Below are positions 44,699 to 55,487 of a stretch of DNA of 64,000 nt, in pieces. The notes beneath the pieces are model-generated. The model was not told the DNA's origin and did no database searches. It was given only the letters and a program-made list of their open reading frames with translations. Numbering within the stretch: position 1 is the stretch's first letter; each line of letters begins with the position of its first letter. The stretch is from contig CM077158.1 of assembly GCA_039583875.1 (NCBI GenBank), positions 241,289,447-241,353,446 of the forward strand, in the 5' to 3' direction. Origin of the DNA: Platanthera guangdongensis. Lineage: Eukaryota; Streptophyta; Magnoliopsida; Asparagales; Orchidaceae. The translations under genes were made by a program, and so were the position numbers.

Positions 44699-44770
44699 AG
44701 TAACTGTAACTTATTTATATTTCCGATTTCCCGTGGAATATATCCAATCAACTTGTGATTTGCAAGACTC
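44699..44770 (-). CDS. FEI: FEI-like LRR receptor kinase, exon A
   Basis: A 72-bp exon with acceptor TTTTTGTAG and donor GTAAGTT. It encodes SLANHKLIGYIPREIGNI then NKLQL, corresponding to the first LRR of the FEI ectodomain (x-HKL-x-G-x-x-P-x-E-x-G). The exon before it should carry the signal peptide and the N-terminal cap (a C-N-W-x-G-V-x-C type motif); I searched 44771-64000 on the minus strand by eye and did not find it. Confidence 0.85.
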
Positions 44771-45275
44771 CTACAAAAATGCAATATTCCACATGCCAGT
44801 GATAATTTAGAAAATTCTGTTTAGACATCTAGAAGATTTATAGATATTTTGAAACGGTTGTCTAACCGGACAAAATAGATACTATAAAGTTTGAACATGA
44901 GCTAAATAAGCCTGGAGTGGACGGGTTAACTTTTTTCACAATCCGATTTAAGAATTAACCACCAGAGATGAGAAAGAATAGTAATAAATAACTGACATCT
45001 TTCAGGAAACTACATCATAAAAAAGACAATACATTCCATGAAGATTTTAGAGCACCATCATAATCCATTTTCATGGTTCATCGCTGTATGAAAGAAAATT
45101 TTAGCATGTAATAATCATTAATAAGACCATAAAATGATTCAGGGGCATAAGAAGGGTTCCATTCATTACCACACACAAACATACATCAAAAAAGCCATGT
45201 GCATAATCACTTAAAACCATGGAAAATTTTAATTTACTAGCCAAGCTATGTTTTGTAAGAGTTTCAAAACATTTA
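44771..45275. other. Unassigned sequence upstream of exon A
   Basis: AT-rich, presumably intron of the receptor-kinase gene. No coding exon or repeat boundary seen. Confidence 0.5.
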
Positions 45276-45498
45276 GGGTCTATTTGGATGGATGGTGGTA
45301 GTTGAAGATGGAGTGGTTAGAGATGAAGATAAAACATTGTTTTTTAAATAGAGCTCTCTCCCTGCGGTTGGACTCAAGCATAAAATAGCATTTGAGGGAG
45401 TCGGTGATTCCAAATGTAGGCTATTCAAATAGGCAAAATATGGCGTTTGTATTTTCCAAAAAACATAATGGAGAAAAAATACTCAAACAAATGGGGTC
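45276..45498. mobile_element. Tourist-like MITE candidate
   Basis: 223 bp between TTA trinucleotides (45273-45275 and 45499-45501). The ends GGGTCTATTTGGATG and, read inward from the right, GACCCCATTTGTTTG are imperfect inverted repeats. No coding capacity. Confidence 0.5.
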
Positions 45499-45501
45499 TT
45501 A

Positions 45502-46277
45502 GTTTCCCGTATTGCCTCATTTTCAATTTTACCTTAAAATCATCATCATCTACAGTTTATAACTCTTAAAAATATTAAATTCACTCTCCCCCCATCCCAC
45601 CAACTAAGCATATGCATAGGTAGGGGTGGGAGTTAAAAACTAAAACCGCTCACTCTGAATGGTTTGGTTGCAGTGCGTTTGTTGATAGCAAAACTGCCCA
45701 ATTTGTGGTGCAGTAGGATGTTTGGCTACACAAAACAGAAAAAAATGCACCGCAAATATTGCAAATATTATCCTCTTGTTTTCTAGTTGTTTGATTGTCT
45801 TACCATGCGATGGCAAACAAGTAAGATGTCTTTCTAATGGGTATAACTATTGTCATAGCCTAGTATTTGTATTTTACTTTGGCAATTTCTTATCATATCA
45901 CGAAACATTTACCATTACTGGTACCTTGGTATACCATCCAATTATTACAACTACTGGCATACCATATTAAACATATAATTCTTCGTTGTACAGGACTCTC
46001 TAGCAAGCTTAATGATATATGAATTGGTAATATATTTTAAATTGTTAGTGGAATTAAAATAAGATAATTAAAGAACGTTAGAGGACGTTATATTAAAATT
46101 AGATATTTAGGGTCATATACCAGTAATGCAATGAATTGGGTAATATACCAGTAAATGTTTGTGTTTCACTTAAATCCCTATTTTTAAGCTGAAGCATGTT
46201 CCTCATTGCACAAACCTTGGGGAACAATGTTATGATGTATAAAAATCAAGACCACACAGCAAAAACTAACTTCAAAC
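45502..46277. other. Unassigned AT-rich sequence
   Basis: No gene. An open frame of about 80 codons near 45722 has no recognisable motif. The last five bases (CAAAC) are the target duplication of copia element 4. Confidence 0.5.
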
Positions 46278-49200
46278 AATTAAATGAGAGAAAACTCAAT
46301 TAGTTTATTCTTCCACTATAGGGGAATATAAATAGGAAAACCGAATACAAGTAAAGGTAGCCCGCAATGTGGGACTAAACCCATTCCAGAACATATGTTT
46401 AATAAACCAGAAAATACGCCAATACTCCCCCTCAAGCTGGCGCAAATAGATCAAGCAAGCCTAGCTTGCCACAGGTAGAGAGGAGTCTGGAAGGCCCAAC
46501 CTCCTTGGTGAAGGCATCTGCAATCTGCTCTGCGGAGGGAACATAGGACGCATCAAGAGTTCCCGAACGGATGTGCTCCCTGAGAAAGTGAATATCAAAC
46601 TCAATATGCTTAGTCCTCTCGTGCAGAACAGAGTTTGAGGCCAGCATGAGAGCGGACTGGTTGTCGCAAACAAGTGTCGAGGGACCAGAAGGAGGAAAGC
46701 CAAGCTCGGTCAAGAGAGTACGCGGCCAAAGGAGTTCAGTAGCGCCATGAGCCATAGCCCGGTACTCAGCCACAGCAGACGAGCGGGAGACAACACACTG
46801 CTTTTTGCTTTCCAAGAAACAAGATTGTCACCATAGAAAGTGCACATCCTCGAAGTAGACCGTCGATCAGTAAGGGAACCAGCATAGTCAGAATCCGTGT
46901 AACATGTGAGACCAGGAGACGGAGAGGAACGGTAGAAAAGGCCGAGACCAGGAGATCCCTTCAGGTAGTGGAGGATCCAAAACGCTGCATCAAGGTGAGA
47001 AGTCCGTGGAGCGTGCAAGAACTGACTGACCACACTCACAGCAAAGCTAATGTCGGGGCGAGTGTTGGTCAAGTAGATAAGTCTGCCAACAAGACGTCGG
47101 TATCTGCCCGGCTCAGGAAGAGGATCACCAGACTCGGCGTGTAATCGATGGTTCGGATCCATGGGTGTAGACACGGGAGAGCACCCAAGAAAGCCAGTAT
47201 CACTTAAGAGGTCGATTGTATACTTGCGCTGAGACAAAGAGATCCCCTGCTGAGATCTGGCAACCTCAATACCGAGAAAGTACTTCAAAGGCCCCAAATC
47301 TTTCACGTCAAATGTCTTCTGAAGAACCCCCTTGGTCTGAAGTATCCCCGAGCTATCGTTGCCGGTAAGAATGATATCATCCACATAGACAAGAATAATG
47401 ACCATATGGTCATCCACAGCAGTCCGAACAAAGCACGTGTGGTCGGCATGACATCTAGTGAACCCACTCTGAAGCACGACAGTACCAAACCGCTCAAACC
47501 ACGCACAAGGAGACTGCTTCAGCCCATATAAAGACTTCTGTAAAAGGCAAACACGGACCAAATACTCCCCCTGAAGCATGTAACCGGGGGGCGGATCCAT
47601 ATAAACTTCCTCAGCAAGATCGCCATTGAGGAAGGCATTCTCCACGTCCATCTGATGAAGGGGCGACCCATGGCAGGCAGCGAGAGAGAAGTAGACGGAC
47701 AGTAGATAGCTTGGCCACCGGGGGAAAAGGTCAAGCCGTAATCCCCAGGGGGTCTGAGTGAAGCCCTTCACGACAAGACGGGCCTTGTAGCGGTCAAGTG
47801 AACCATCGGCATTATACTTCACAGTGTAAACCCAACAGCAGCCAACAGTTTTCCGACCAGCACGAAGAGGGACCAAACGTCAGGTGCCCGCCTTCTGTAG
47901 AGCGTACATCTCATCCTCCATGGCTGACACTCACTCAGGGTGCTGAAACACCTCAGTCATCGAACTCGGAACTCTGATCTAGTCGGTAGCCGTCAGTAAA
48001 GCCCGGTAACCCTGAGAAAGACGCTGGTATGACACATAGCTTGCCACAGGATGGTCAGTAACACAAGAACGCTTACCCTTGAGAAGTGCAATGGGTAAGT
48101 CAGAGGAGGAAAGAACATCACCTGCCAGAGGATGTGGCATAAGGTCCTGTGAGCTGGGCGTAACCAGTAGATCCCAAAGAATAGGATGGACATGTGAGGG
48201 CCCGCGTGGGCCACGAGTGTATGTCTGCAATGGAAGAGAGTCGTGCAGCGGAGCCAGGGCAACCGGAGCCGGCTGTGGCGGAGTAGGAGGAGCAACCAGG
48301 ACAGGGGAGGTACCATAGAAGGGGACATCCTCAAAGAACGTAACATCCAGGGAGTGAAAATTCCTGCGAGAAGAGGGGTCAAAACACTGATAGCCCTTGG
48401 AAGAGGAGGAATATCCGAAAAATAAGCAACGGATAGCTTTGTCATCAAGCTTTGTCCGAGACGGACGACGGTCCTGGACAAAACACACACCCAAACACTC
48501 GGAGAGGGACGGGAAACAGAGGGTGATGGGGAGATAGAATACTAAGGGGTACCTGACCGGTTAAAGGCTGACAAGGCAGACGGTTGACCAAGAAGGTACC
48601 CATAAGAAGGGCGGCACTCCAAAAAGACTTGGGGACGTGAGATCCACGAAGAAGAGATCGGGTCACATTCAAGAGATGACGATTCTTGCGTTCCGCCACG
48701 CCGTTCTGTTCTGGTGTATAGGGACAAGAGAATTGAGCAAGGAAAGCAGTGAAAGAGGAAGAGGTATACTCCCCACCATTATCAGAGCGAAGGACCCGAA
48801 TAAGATAGACCCAACAGCAACGAGTAAAATCATCTATAAAAGTAACAAAATACCAAAATCCATCATAAGAAATAACCGGGGCAGACCCCCATACATCTAA
48901 ATGAATAATATCAAACATTGCAGAACTATGAGAAACAGAAACAGTATAGGAAGTGCGTGTATGTTTGCTAAGCTGACACACATCACACTGAAAGGAGTTC
49001 TCAAACGATACACTCGGAAAAAGAGACGACACAATCTGAGGACTCGCATGCCCCAGTCTAGCATACCAAAGAGCAGGTGAAGTAGCAGCTGCAATGGATG
49101 GGGGTGAGACAGGGCGAAGGAGGTGGAAGATCCAGTTGGTATAGCCCGTCGCGCTCACGGCCGTAGTCAAAAGTCCTCCTCGTGGTCAGGTCCTGAAAAA

Positions 49201-50943
49201 CACAGCCAGAAAGAAAAAATGTCACCGAGCAGTGCATCGAACGAGTCAATTGGCTAACAGAAAGAAGAATTAAAGCAAGTTTGGGAACATGAAGAACTGA
49301 ACTCAAGAAGAAGGAGGGAGATAAGGGAACTGTCCCCCGATGAAGAATCGGGGTCACAGAGCCATCGGCAAGGCGAACCTGCTGATGGACGTTCAGAGAC
49401 TCAAGAGAAGAGAACAAGCATGTCTCACCAGTCATGTGATCAGTGGCCCCAGAGTCAATCACCCAGGGAGAGGAATACCCCTCTTGAGAGACATGGAAGG
49501 TCGTTGGGGTACCTGATGCAGACGTTGAAGTCGACGAGAACGACGAGGAGGCAGGCAACTGCTGAGCAGGAAGGGGCTGGTGCGAAGGCTGAAACGGGGA
49601 CTGCATCTGGAGCTGAGACTGAATCTGTTGCACTTGATCCATAAGCTGACTCCAGTCGGCGGAAGGGGCCCCAGACGGGGCACCGGAATTAGGCTGGCCC
49701 TCAAAGTCGGAAGAAGTAGCGGCAGCAGCACGAGTGGTGGTAGTGGATTCATGCTAACAATCTGAACCCGAATCTGCTCAAACTCGGGTCGTAACCCCAT
49801 CAGGAACTGGTAGGTCTCCCGCTTCTCCTGCCTCCGTTTGGCAACAACCAGATCCTCTGGATGTGGAAAAGCACTAAGTGGCTCGAGGTCAGAAAGCTCC
49901 TGGAATCGCCTAGAGAGAAAGGTAAAATACTCGTGCACCGAACGATCCCCTTGACGAGCAGTAGAAATCTCTTGGAAGACAGAGTAAATCCGCATATCAA
50001 CGCGTGTGTGACCGTAGGTACGGGTCAAGGCAGCCCAAAGGGACGGCACAGAATCAAAACGCATGAATTGCTCGTAAATACAGGGCTCCATGGAGCATTG
50101 AAGCCACCCGAGATTCTTGAAATTTTTCGTGCGACATTGACGGATAGTCTTTTCATCGGAAGGACGAGGAACATCATTCGGTTCAAGCCAATCTAGCTTG
50201 TCATGTCCGGCAAGATGGACACGTACGGAGTTGGACCAAGCGATAAAATTCTTTTCATTAAGGAGGGTGGTGGTGATGCGCCGAGCAAATCCATCAGTCG
50301 AAACAAGAGGTGAGGAATCCATGAGATGGGAACAAGAGAACTCCCAAAAGAAACGGAAAACGCCAAGGGAGAAAAAGTCAAGAAACTCTCAAACACAAGA
50401 AAGAAATCTCATCACCAAACAAAAGAAAAAACCGTAGATCACAGATCTAGGTCATGAGAAAAAAAAGAAAGAAGAAACTAGGGGGAAACGCCAAGAACAG
50501 CCGGCAAAAAAAGGCCGATGAGAAGCGGCGGGATCAGCGATGCGACAGTGCGGGAGACGGGATGCGGGAGTCCTGGAGTGCGGGAGACGAGATGCGGGGA
50601 AGAAGCAGGATCGGGGAAGAGGGGGGAGACGGAGAAGCGGCGTCCTCACATCGGGATCAACGATGCCAGATGCGCGGCGGGTCGGCGATGCGGGATGCGG
50701 GAGACGCTGCAGGTCAGCGATGCGGATGCGGGTTCGGCGGGTCTGGATCGGGAGATTAGGGATCGGGAGAGAGTTCCTCTGATACCAAATTAAATGAGGG
50801 AAAACTCAATTAGTTTATTCTTCCACTATAGGGGGATATAAATAGGAAAACTGAATACAAATAAAGGTAGCCCGCAATGTGGGACTAAACCCATTCCAGA
50901 ACATATGTTTAATAAACCAGAAAATACAGAAAATACGTCAATA
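46278..50943 (-). mobile_element. Ty1/copia retrotransposon, element 4
   Basis: A 4.67-kb minus-strand element with target duplication CAAAC (46273-46277 and 50944-50948). LTRs are 147 bp (46278-46424) and 156 bp (50788-50943); the 5' LTR has an extra 9 bp that duplicate AGAAAATAC. The LTR ends are not TG/CA: on the minus strand they read TATTG...TTAATT. The primer site TGGTATCAGAG lies at 50777-50787 and the purine tract is the complement of 46425-46433. Gag-pol is damaged. Confidence 0.9.
46432..50322 (-). pseudogene. Copia gag-pol, decayed (element 4)
   Basis: ATG at 50322 (MDSSPLVST...). Gag reads to about 49700, then shifts frame; protease with VIDSGATDHMTG is in the frame 49058-49642; the GAG-pre-integrase region and integrase core are in 48445-49170 (LGHASPQIV, RSDNGGEY, EQNGVAERKN). 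About 30 residues normally between the first two integrase Asp motifs are missing in frame (WVYL joins directly to IRVLRSDNG near 48802). Reverse transcriptase is in 46710-47876, with YVDDIILTGND intact but a local double frameshift near 47690-47765. RNase H (46432-46815) is shifted again and has the variant SSAVAEY. It is not closely related to elements 1-3. Confidence 0.9.
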
Positions 50944-50948
50944 CAAAC

Positions 50949-51879
50949 AGCACCAATGCCAAACCACACTGCGCGGTTTTCTTCGGTCCAAAACCGACAC
51001 CCATTGTTTTGGTTGCAGTTTGGGCTCAAACTACACTGCTTACACAATACACATGGGCAGACTCCCCAAAAGAAGAACCCAGAGTCGTCATTGGAATATT
51101 TAAAATTAATAAGTTTCCTTTAGGCATTTTTAATAAATGTACTTCCTCTTTCTTAATAAGCCTAGGGAATCTATATAAGGAGGGTATTGTTAAAGGCGGA
51201 CATATATCATTTAATAGTCATTTGAAATATATCATTTAATAGTCATTTGAAATCCGCCTAGTCTAAGGCGAAAGAAACAACACTCAATTGTGATGTTATC
51301 TTTTGTCGAGAGTACATCTGTCGAAGTTTAATGTTATCTACGTTTGTGTATTACTCGTCTCTCTCTCTCATTCAGGTACGTAACAATTGACCTGACCTTC
51401 CGCGTCCTCCCATCATTTCCTTCAATTGTCAAGGCTTCTACCAAAGTTGAATGTCATCTTTATCTTTGTGTTATTCTTGTCTCTCATTCAAGTACATAAC
51501 AATTGGCCTGACCTTCCACTTCCCCATCACTTGCTTAAATCCTTAGGATTTCTGCCATATTTATCACTCCCTTCGTCAACATGGACCGCACTTGACCTCA
51601 GATTCCCCTGCACGAGGTAGTTACCGTCCACACAAATATCCACTCGATGTTCCAAGATCTTTGATCCAAGGGTGTGGTGTGAGTGTCACCTCCTTCGCCA
51701 CCCCTGACGACAGGCCTCTCTATTGCAAAATCAAACTCGCAACCACCCACCACAACAGCCTTACCTCCAACAAACTCTATCCAACATCACCATGCTCAAC
51801 CGAAGGCCTCAACAGCCCTCTTCTTCCACCCAACTCAACCAACGACATCCCCTATGCCTTCACATCTACAGCCACCAAC
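50949..51879. other. Unassigned sequence with short repeats
   Basis: No gene supported. CATTTAATAGTCATTTGAAA is repeated directly at about 51208-51250. Two diverged copies of a stretch containing TCTCATTCA and GTACNTAACAATTG, then GCCTGACCTTCC-like words, lie near 51290-51400 and 51440-51525. It may be an old LTR remnant. Confidence 0.4.
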
Positions 51880-51984
51880 CCATGTTATCAAAGGTGCACT
51901 GAGGCTCAAAGGGCCCCGGAGCCTAGGCGCAGGCGCACGCCTGAGGCACGTGAGGCGTAAAAATATGGGGAAATGAAAATTAAG

Positions 51985-52420
51985 CGAATTTGGCTCCCAA
52001 TCCGCTGAAATTGAGCGAACTGGGCGCCCAATCCGCTGAAATTGAGCGAACTGGGCGCCCAATCCGCTGAAATTGAGCGAATTGGGCGCCCAATCCGCTG
52101 AAATTGAGCGAAATGGGCGCCCAATCCGCTGAAATTGAGCGAACTGGGCGCCCAATCCGCTGAAATTGAGCGAACTAGGCGCCCAATCCGCTGAAATTGA
52201 ACAAAAAACAGTGAATTGGGCGCCCAATCCGCTGAAATTGAGCGATTTTCAGCGAATTGGGGGCCCAATTCCCTGATTTTCAGCAATTGGGAGCTCAATT
52301 CCCTGATTTTCAGCGACTTGGGCGCCCAATTCCTTGATTTTCAGCGAATTGGGCGTCGAATTCCCTGATTTTCAGCGAATTTGGCGACCAATTCGCTCAA
52401 TTTCAGCGAATTGGGCGCAC
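51985..52420. repeat. 31-bp tandem array with GGGCGCCC palindrome
   Basis: CCGCTGAAATTGAGCG starts at 52002, 52033, 52064, 52095, 52126, 52157 and 52188: a strict 31-bp period. Flanking, more diverged units continue to about 52420 with GATTTTCAGCGAATTGGGC. Each unit centres on the palindrome TGGGCGCCCA. Confidence 0.93.
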
Positions 52421-52510
52421 AAGTGCGCTTAGGGGAGTCGCGGGTGCATCTAAGATCATGTTTTTGCTCATTGCAAAAAAAAATTAAACAAAACACCTTG
52501 AAAGGCCCAG

Positions 52511-52690
52511 GCGCGCCTGCGAGCCTGTAAGGCGCGCGCCTGCGAGCCTGTAAGGCGCGCGCCTGCGAGCCTGTAAGGCGCGCGCCTGCGAGCCTGTAAG
52601 GCGCGCGCCTGCGAGCCTGTAAGGCGCGCGCCTGCGAGCCTGTAAGGCGCGCGCCTGCGAGCCTGTAAGGCGCGCGCCTGGGCGCGCCTG
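52511..52690. repeat. 23-bp tandem array, nearly identical units
   Basis: CCTGCGAGCCTGTAAGG begins at 52516, 52539, 52562, 52585, 52608, 52631 and 52654: seven 23-bp units, identical by eye, each with the palindrome GGCGCGCGCC. High identity implies recent expansion. The minus-strand open frame across it is a repeat artefact. Confidence 0.95.
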
Positions 52691-52735
52691 GAGACATCGC
52701 CGACCTCAGGTGCGCCTAGGCTCCATCGCCCCGGC

Positions 52736-53117
52736 TCTCAGGCTCTCCTAACTCACCGCACCACAGCTCCCTCCAAGACCTGCACCATCTTTTCTCCCAT
52801 ATATTAGACCCCAACTCTGACACTGAGTAACAACTCTGGCTCCTGCAGTTACATTTCTCAACCTCTACAATAAAAATTGTGCAGCAGCGTCTTCTCCCTC
52901 TCGCTACCTCACGATCCCTCTCAGCTTCAACTGCACCCACGCACTTCACTAATCGCATCCAACTACCATATGTATACCTCTCCCTCATTCCAGTTTCAAA
53001 CACCATTTCAGCATCATCTTCATCCCATCTTGGCCAAACTCCACCAATGTCTCAACACTACATGTGATTTGCACGAGCATCGTACATTACGGATCCTACC
53101 TTCCCAATTCACCATCT
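52736..53117. other. Unassigned sequence
   Basis: No gene supported; two overlapping plus-strand frames near 52880-53120 lack known motifs. Confidence 0.4.
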
Positions 53118-53254
53118 GCTAACACTCATTCTTGTCACGGCATCAAGGCGAACCAAGTCGAGCGTCGGGCATCTGGACGCTTAGGCGACAAGGCGGACGC
53201 CTAGGAGAGCAAGTCGCAAGGCAACAACTTAATATAAAAAAAATCTAATGCGAG

Positions 53255-53551
53255 TTATAGACAACGTTTATTATAATAACCGTTGTCTATAGCCTGTCTT
53301 GCCGACTATAGACAGCGGTTATTACAATAACCGTTGTTTATAGCCTACTTTGCAGACTTTAGACAGCGGTTATTATAATAACCGATGTCTATAACCTGCC
53401 TTGCAGACTTTAGACAGCGGATATTATAATAACCGTTGTCTATAGTTTGCAAGGCAGGCTATAGACAGCGGTTATTATAATAACTGTTGTTTATAGTCTG
53501 TCAGGCAGAATTTTAGAGAGCGGTTATTATAATAATCGTTGTCTAAAGTTC
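53255..53551. repeat. Six palindromes, period about 51 bp
   Basis: Each unit is a near-perfect palindrome of the form ATAGACAGCGGTTATTATAA followed by its complement (...TAACCGTTGTCTAT). Centres lie near 53275, 53325, 53376, 53428, 53477 and 53530. Spacers of 14-16 bp carry GCCTGCCTTGCAGAC-like words, one of them inverted. Confidence 0.92.
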
Positions 53552-54054
53552 TATTTTTTTTTAATTTGACTGATTGTTTACCAACACACAGTCACACAGA
53601 TTGTTACTTCATAGCAATTGGCAGTAAGCACAGATTCTGATATCATGATATCTCAAATTCTTAAATCTCAATATATTTGTACCATTAGACAGTAAGCAAC
53701 TAAGCACACAAAGGTTCTGAATCTTTTGATATCATGAATTCGTGATATTTCATATGTCAAATATCCATACCATGAAGTAGCAAGCACAAAGGTTCTGATA
53801 TCATGAATTCATAATATCACAATTCACAATACATTCATACCATGAAGCAGCAAGTTGTATGAAAAAACAATGGCACTCAATACAGACTTCAAAGAAAGAA
53901 ATAACAGAAAAGTGAATACAAAAATATTGTAGTATAGTATTATGCTCAAATCCAAAATGTCTTCATCATACAAAATAGCATATTAACATGAATAATGTTT
54001 TTAACATAAACTATAAATAGTCATAAAAAATCAAATAGAATCATCTAGTAAGTC

Positions 54055-54270
54055 ATCATTGGCATTGCAAGTGATTGGTTAGTTTGAGGTACTTGTCATT
54101 TGCCCATAATTATCATCAATATCTTCATCATCATTGGCAAATCCAAAATGATCTAAATTTGCATCCCCTTCAGCTATTAGTTGAAGATTAACTCCAGCTG
54201 CACTTTGTAAATTTCGAGCTCCGGTTCCAATAGCTCTCTCTACAGCTTCTCATGTGAAAATATCATCATC
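54055..54270 (-). pseudogene. Coding-like remnant, unknown (transposase tail?)
   Basis: A minus-strand frame reads EAVERAIGTGARNLQSAAG... and ends ...NDDEDIDDNYGQMTSTSN then stop, with an in-frame TGA just before EAVERA. The acidic Asp-rich C terminus resembles tails of some hAT-type transposases, but this is too short to assign. Confidence 0.3.
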
Positions 54271-55197
54271 AAAAACCCCAAACCATCCAAAAACCCTATA
54301 TAAAATTCATAAAAACCACCATGATGTTGAGATACTACCACACAATCACACATATAAATATATATGTTAGTGTTAAATGTTAATATAAAACTATAGAGTT
54401 AGGTGGTTTAAACATGTACAATAAGAGCTAAAACTTAAAAATTAAAATGCAATAATTAGACAAATATATAGAGTCAGTGTTGAAGAAAAATGATTACATG
54501 AAGTCTTCCAATATCCATTCAAGCTATCAGTTTATGGTACATTATGTTGTTTATATGCATTTAGCATAGCAAAATATGAAATACGAAGATTTAATGGCTT
54601 GTGCTACACAATGTTTATACTACTACTAATAATAATAAAGACAATACCAAAGAGTTCAAAACCCTAAATAAAATTCATAAAAACCACAATGATGTTGAGA
54701 TACTACCACACAATCACACATATAAATATATATGTTAGTGTTAAATGCTAATATAAAACTATAGAGTTAGGTGATTTAAACATGTACAATAAGAGTTAAA
54801 ACTTAAAAATTAAAATGCAATAATTAGACAAATATATAGAGTCAGTGTTGAAGAAAAATGATTAAATGAAGTCTTTTAATCTCCATTCAAGCTATCAGTT
54901 TACGGTACATTATGTTGTTTATATGCATTTAGCATAGCCAAATATGAAATAGGAAGATTTAGTGGCTGGTGCTACACAATTTTTATACTACTAATAATAA
55001 TAAAGACAATACCAAAGAGCTCAAAACTGAGAAAATGAAGAAATAATGTAATTAAATGAGATATGTCGAAGAAAAATCATCAAATCGAAGCAAAGGAGAG
55101 TAGAAACTTTCACAAAATCGTCATTAGGATTTTTCGCACAGAGCAGCGACTATAAGAACCAAAAAGTCGAGGTAGAAACTAAAATTTACGGCTCACG

Positions 55198-55395
55198 ATT
55201 TAAAATAGATAGAATAAACAACGGTTTGTATATAAACCGATGTCTATTCTAGGGTTCAGGATAGAATAGATAATGGTTTATATATAAACAGCTGTCTATT
55301 CTAGAGTTCAGAGTACAATAGACAGCAGTTTGTATATAAATCGATGTCTATTCGAGTATAGAAAACGGTTTATATATAAACCGCTTTTTATTCCT
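55198..55395. repeat. Four palindromes at the right end of the MULE
   Basis: Units of the form ATAGAATAGACANCGGTTTA with TATATAAACCGNTGTCTATT. The arm word GACANCGGTT is shared with the left array, while the centre (TATATA instead of ATTATAAT) differs. Four copies, period about 50-60 bp. Confidence 0.88.
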
Positions 55396-55487
55396 ATATT
55401 TTTAAAAAAAAAATAAGGCGTCCAACGCCTTATTTACAATTGGGCGCATGTACGCATAGGCGTCGTCATGACAAGAATGCTAACACT

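Larger units (their letters stand above)
51880..52735. mobile_element. Mutator-like element with two satellite arrays
   Basis: The left end ATGTTATCAAAGGTGCACTGAGG matches the terminal repeat of the MITE family at 401 and 13408. The right end is less clear; sequence at 52700-52735 (GGTGCGCCTAGGCTCC) resembles its subterminal part. The interior is almost wholly tandem repeats (31-bp and 23-bp arrays). No transposase. A clean target duplication was not found. Confidence 0.5.
53127..55478. mobile_element. Mutator-like element with palindrome arrays at both ends
   Basis: A 2,352-bp element flanked by the perfect 9-bp duplication GCTAACACT (53118-53126 and 55479-55487). Inverted ends: CATTCTTGTCACGGCATCA (left) and ATTCTTGTCATGACGACG (read inward from the right). 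Just inside each end is an array of palindromes (53255-53551 and 55198-55395). The middle holds a 367-bp direct duplication (about 54290-54658 and 54659-55026) and a minus-strand coding-like remnant near 54055-54270. No intact transposase, so non-autonomous or dead. Confidence 0.8.

Noticed and set aside
45722..45970. An 82-codon plus-strand frame
   Set aside because: AT-rich sequence without domain, conserved context or splice partner; chance length.
51985..52690. CRISPR-like regular spacing in the 31-bp and 23-bp arrays
   Set aside because: Units are directly abutting with no unique spacers, and the context is plant nuclear; these are satellite arrays.
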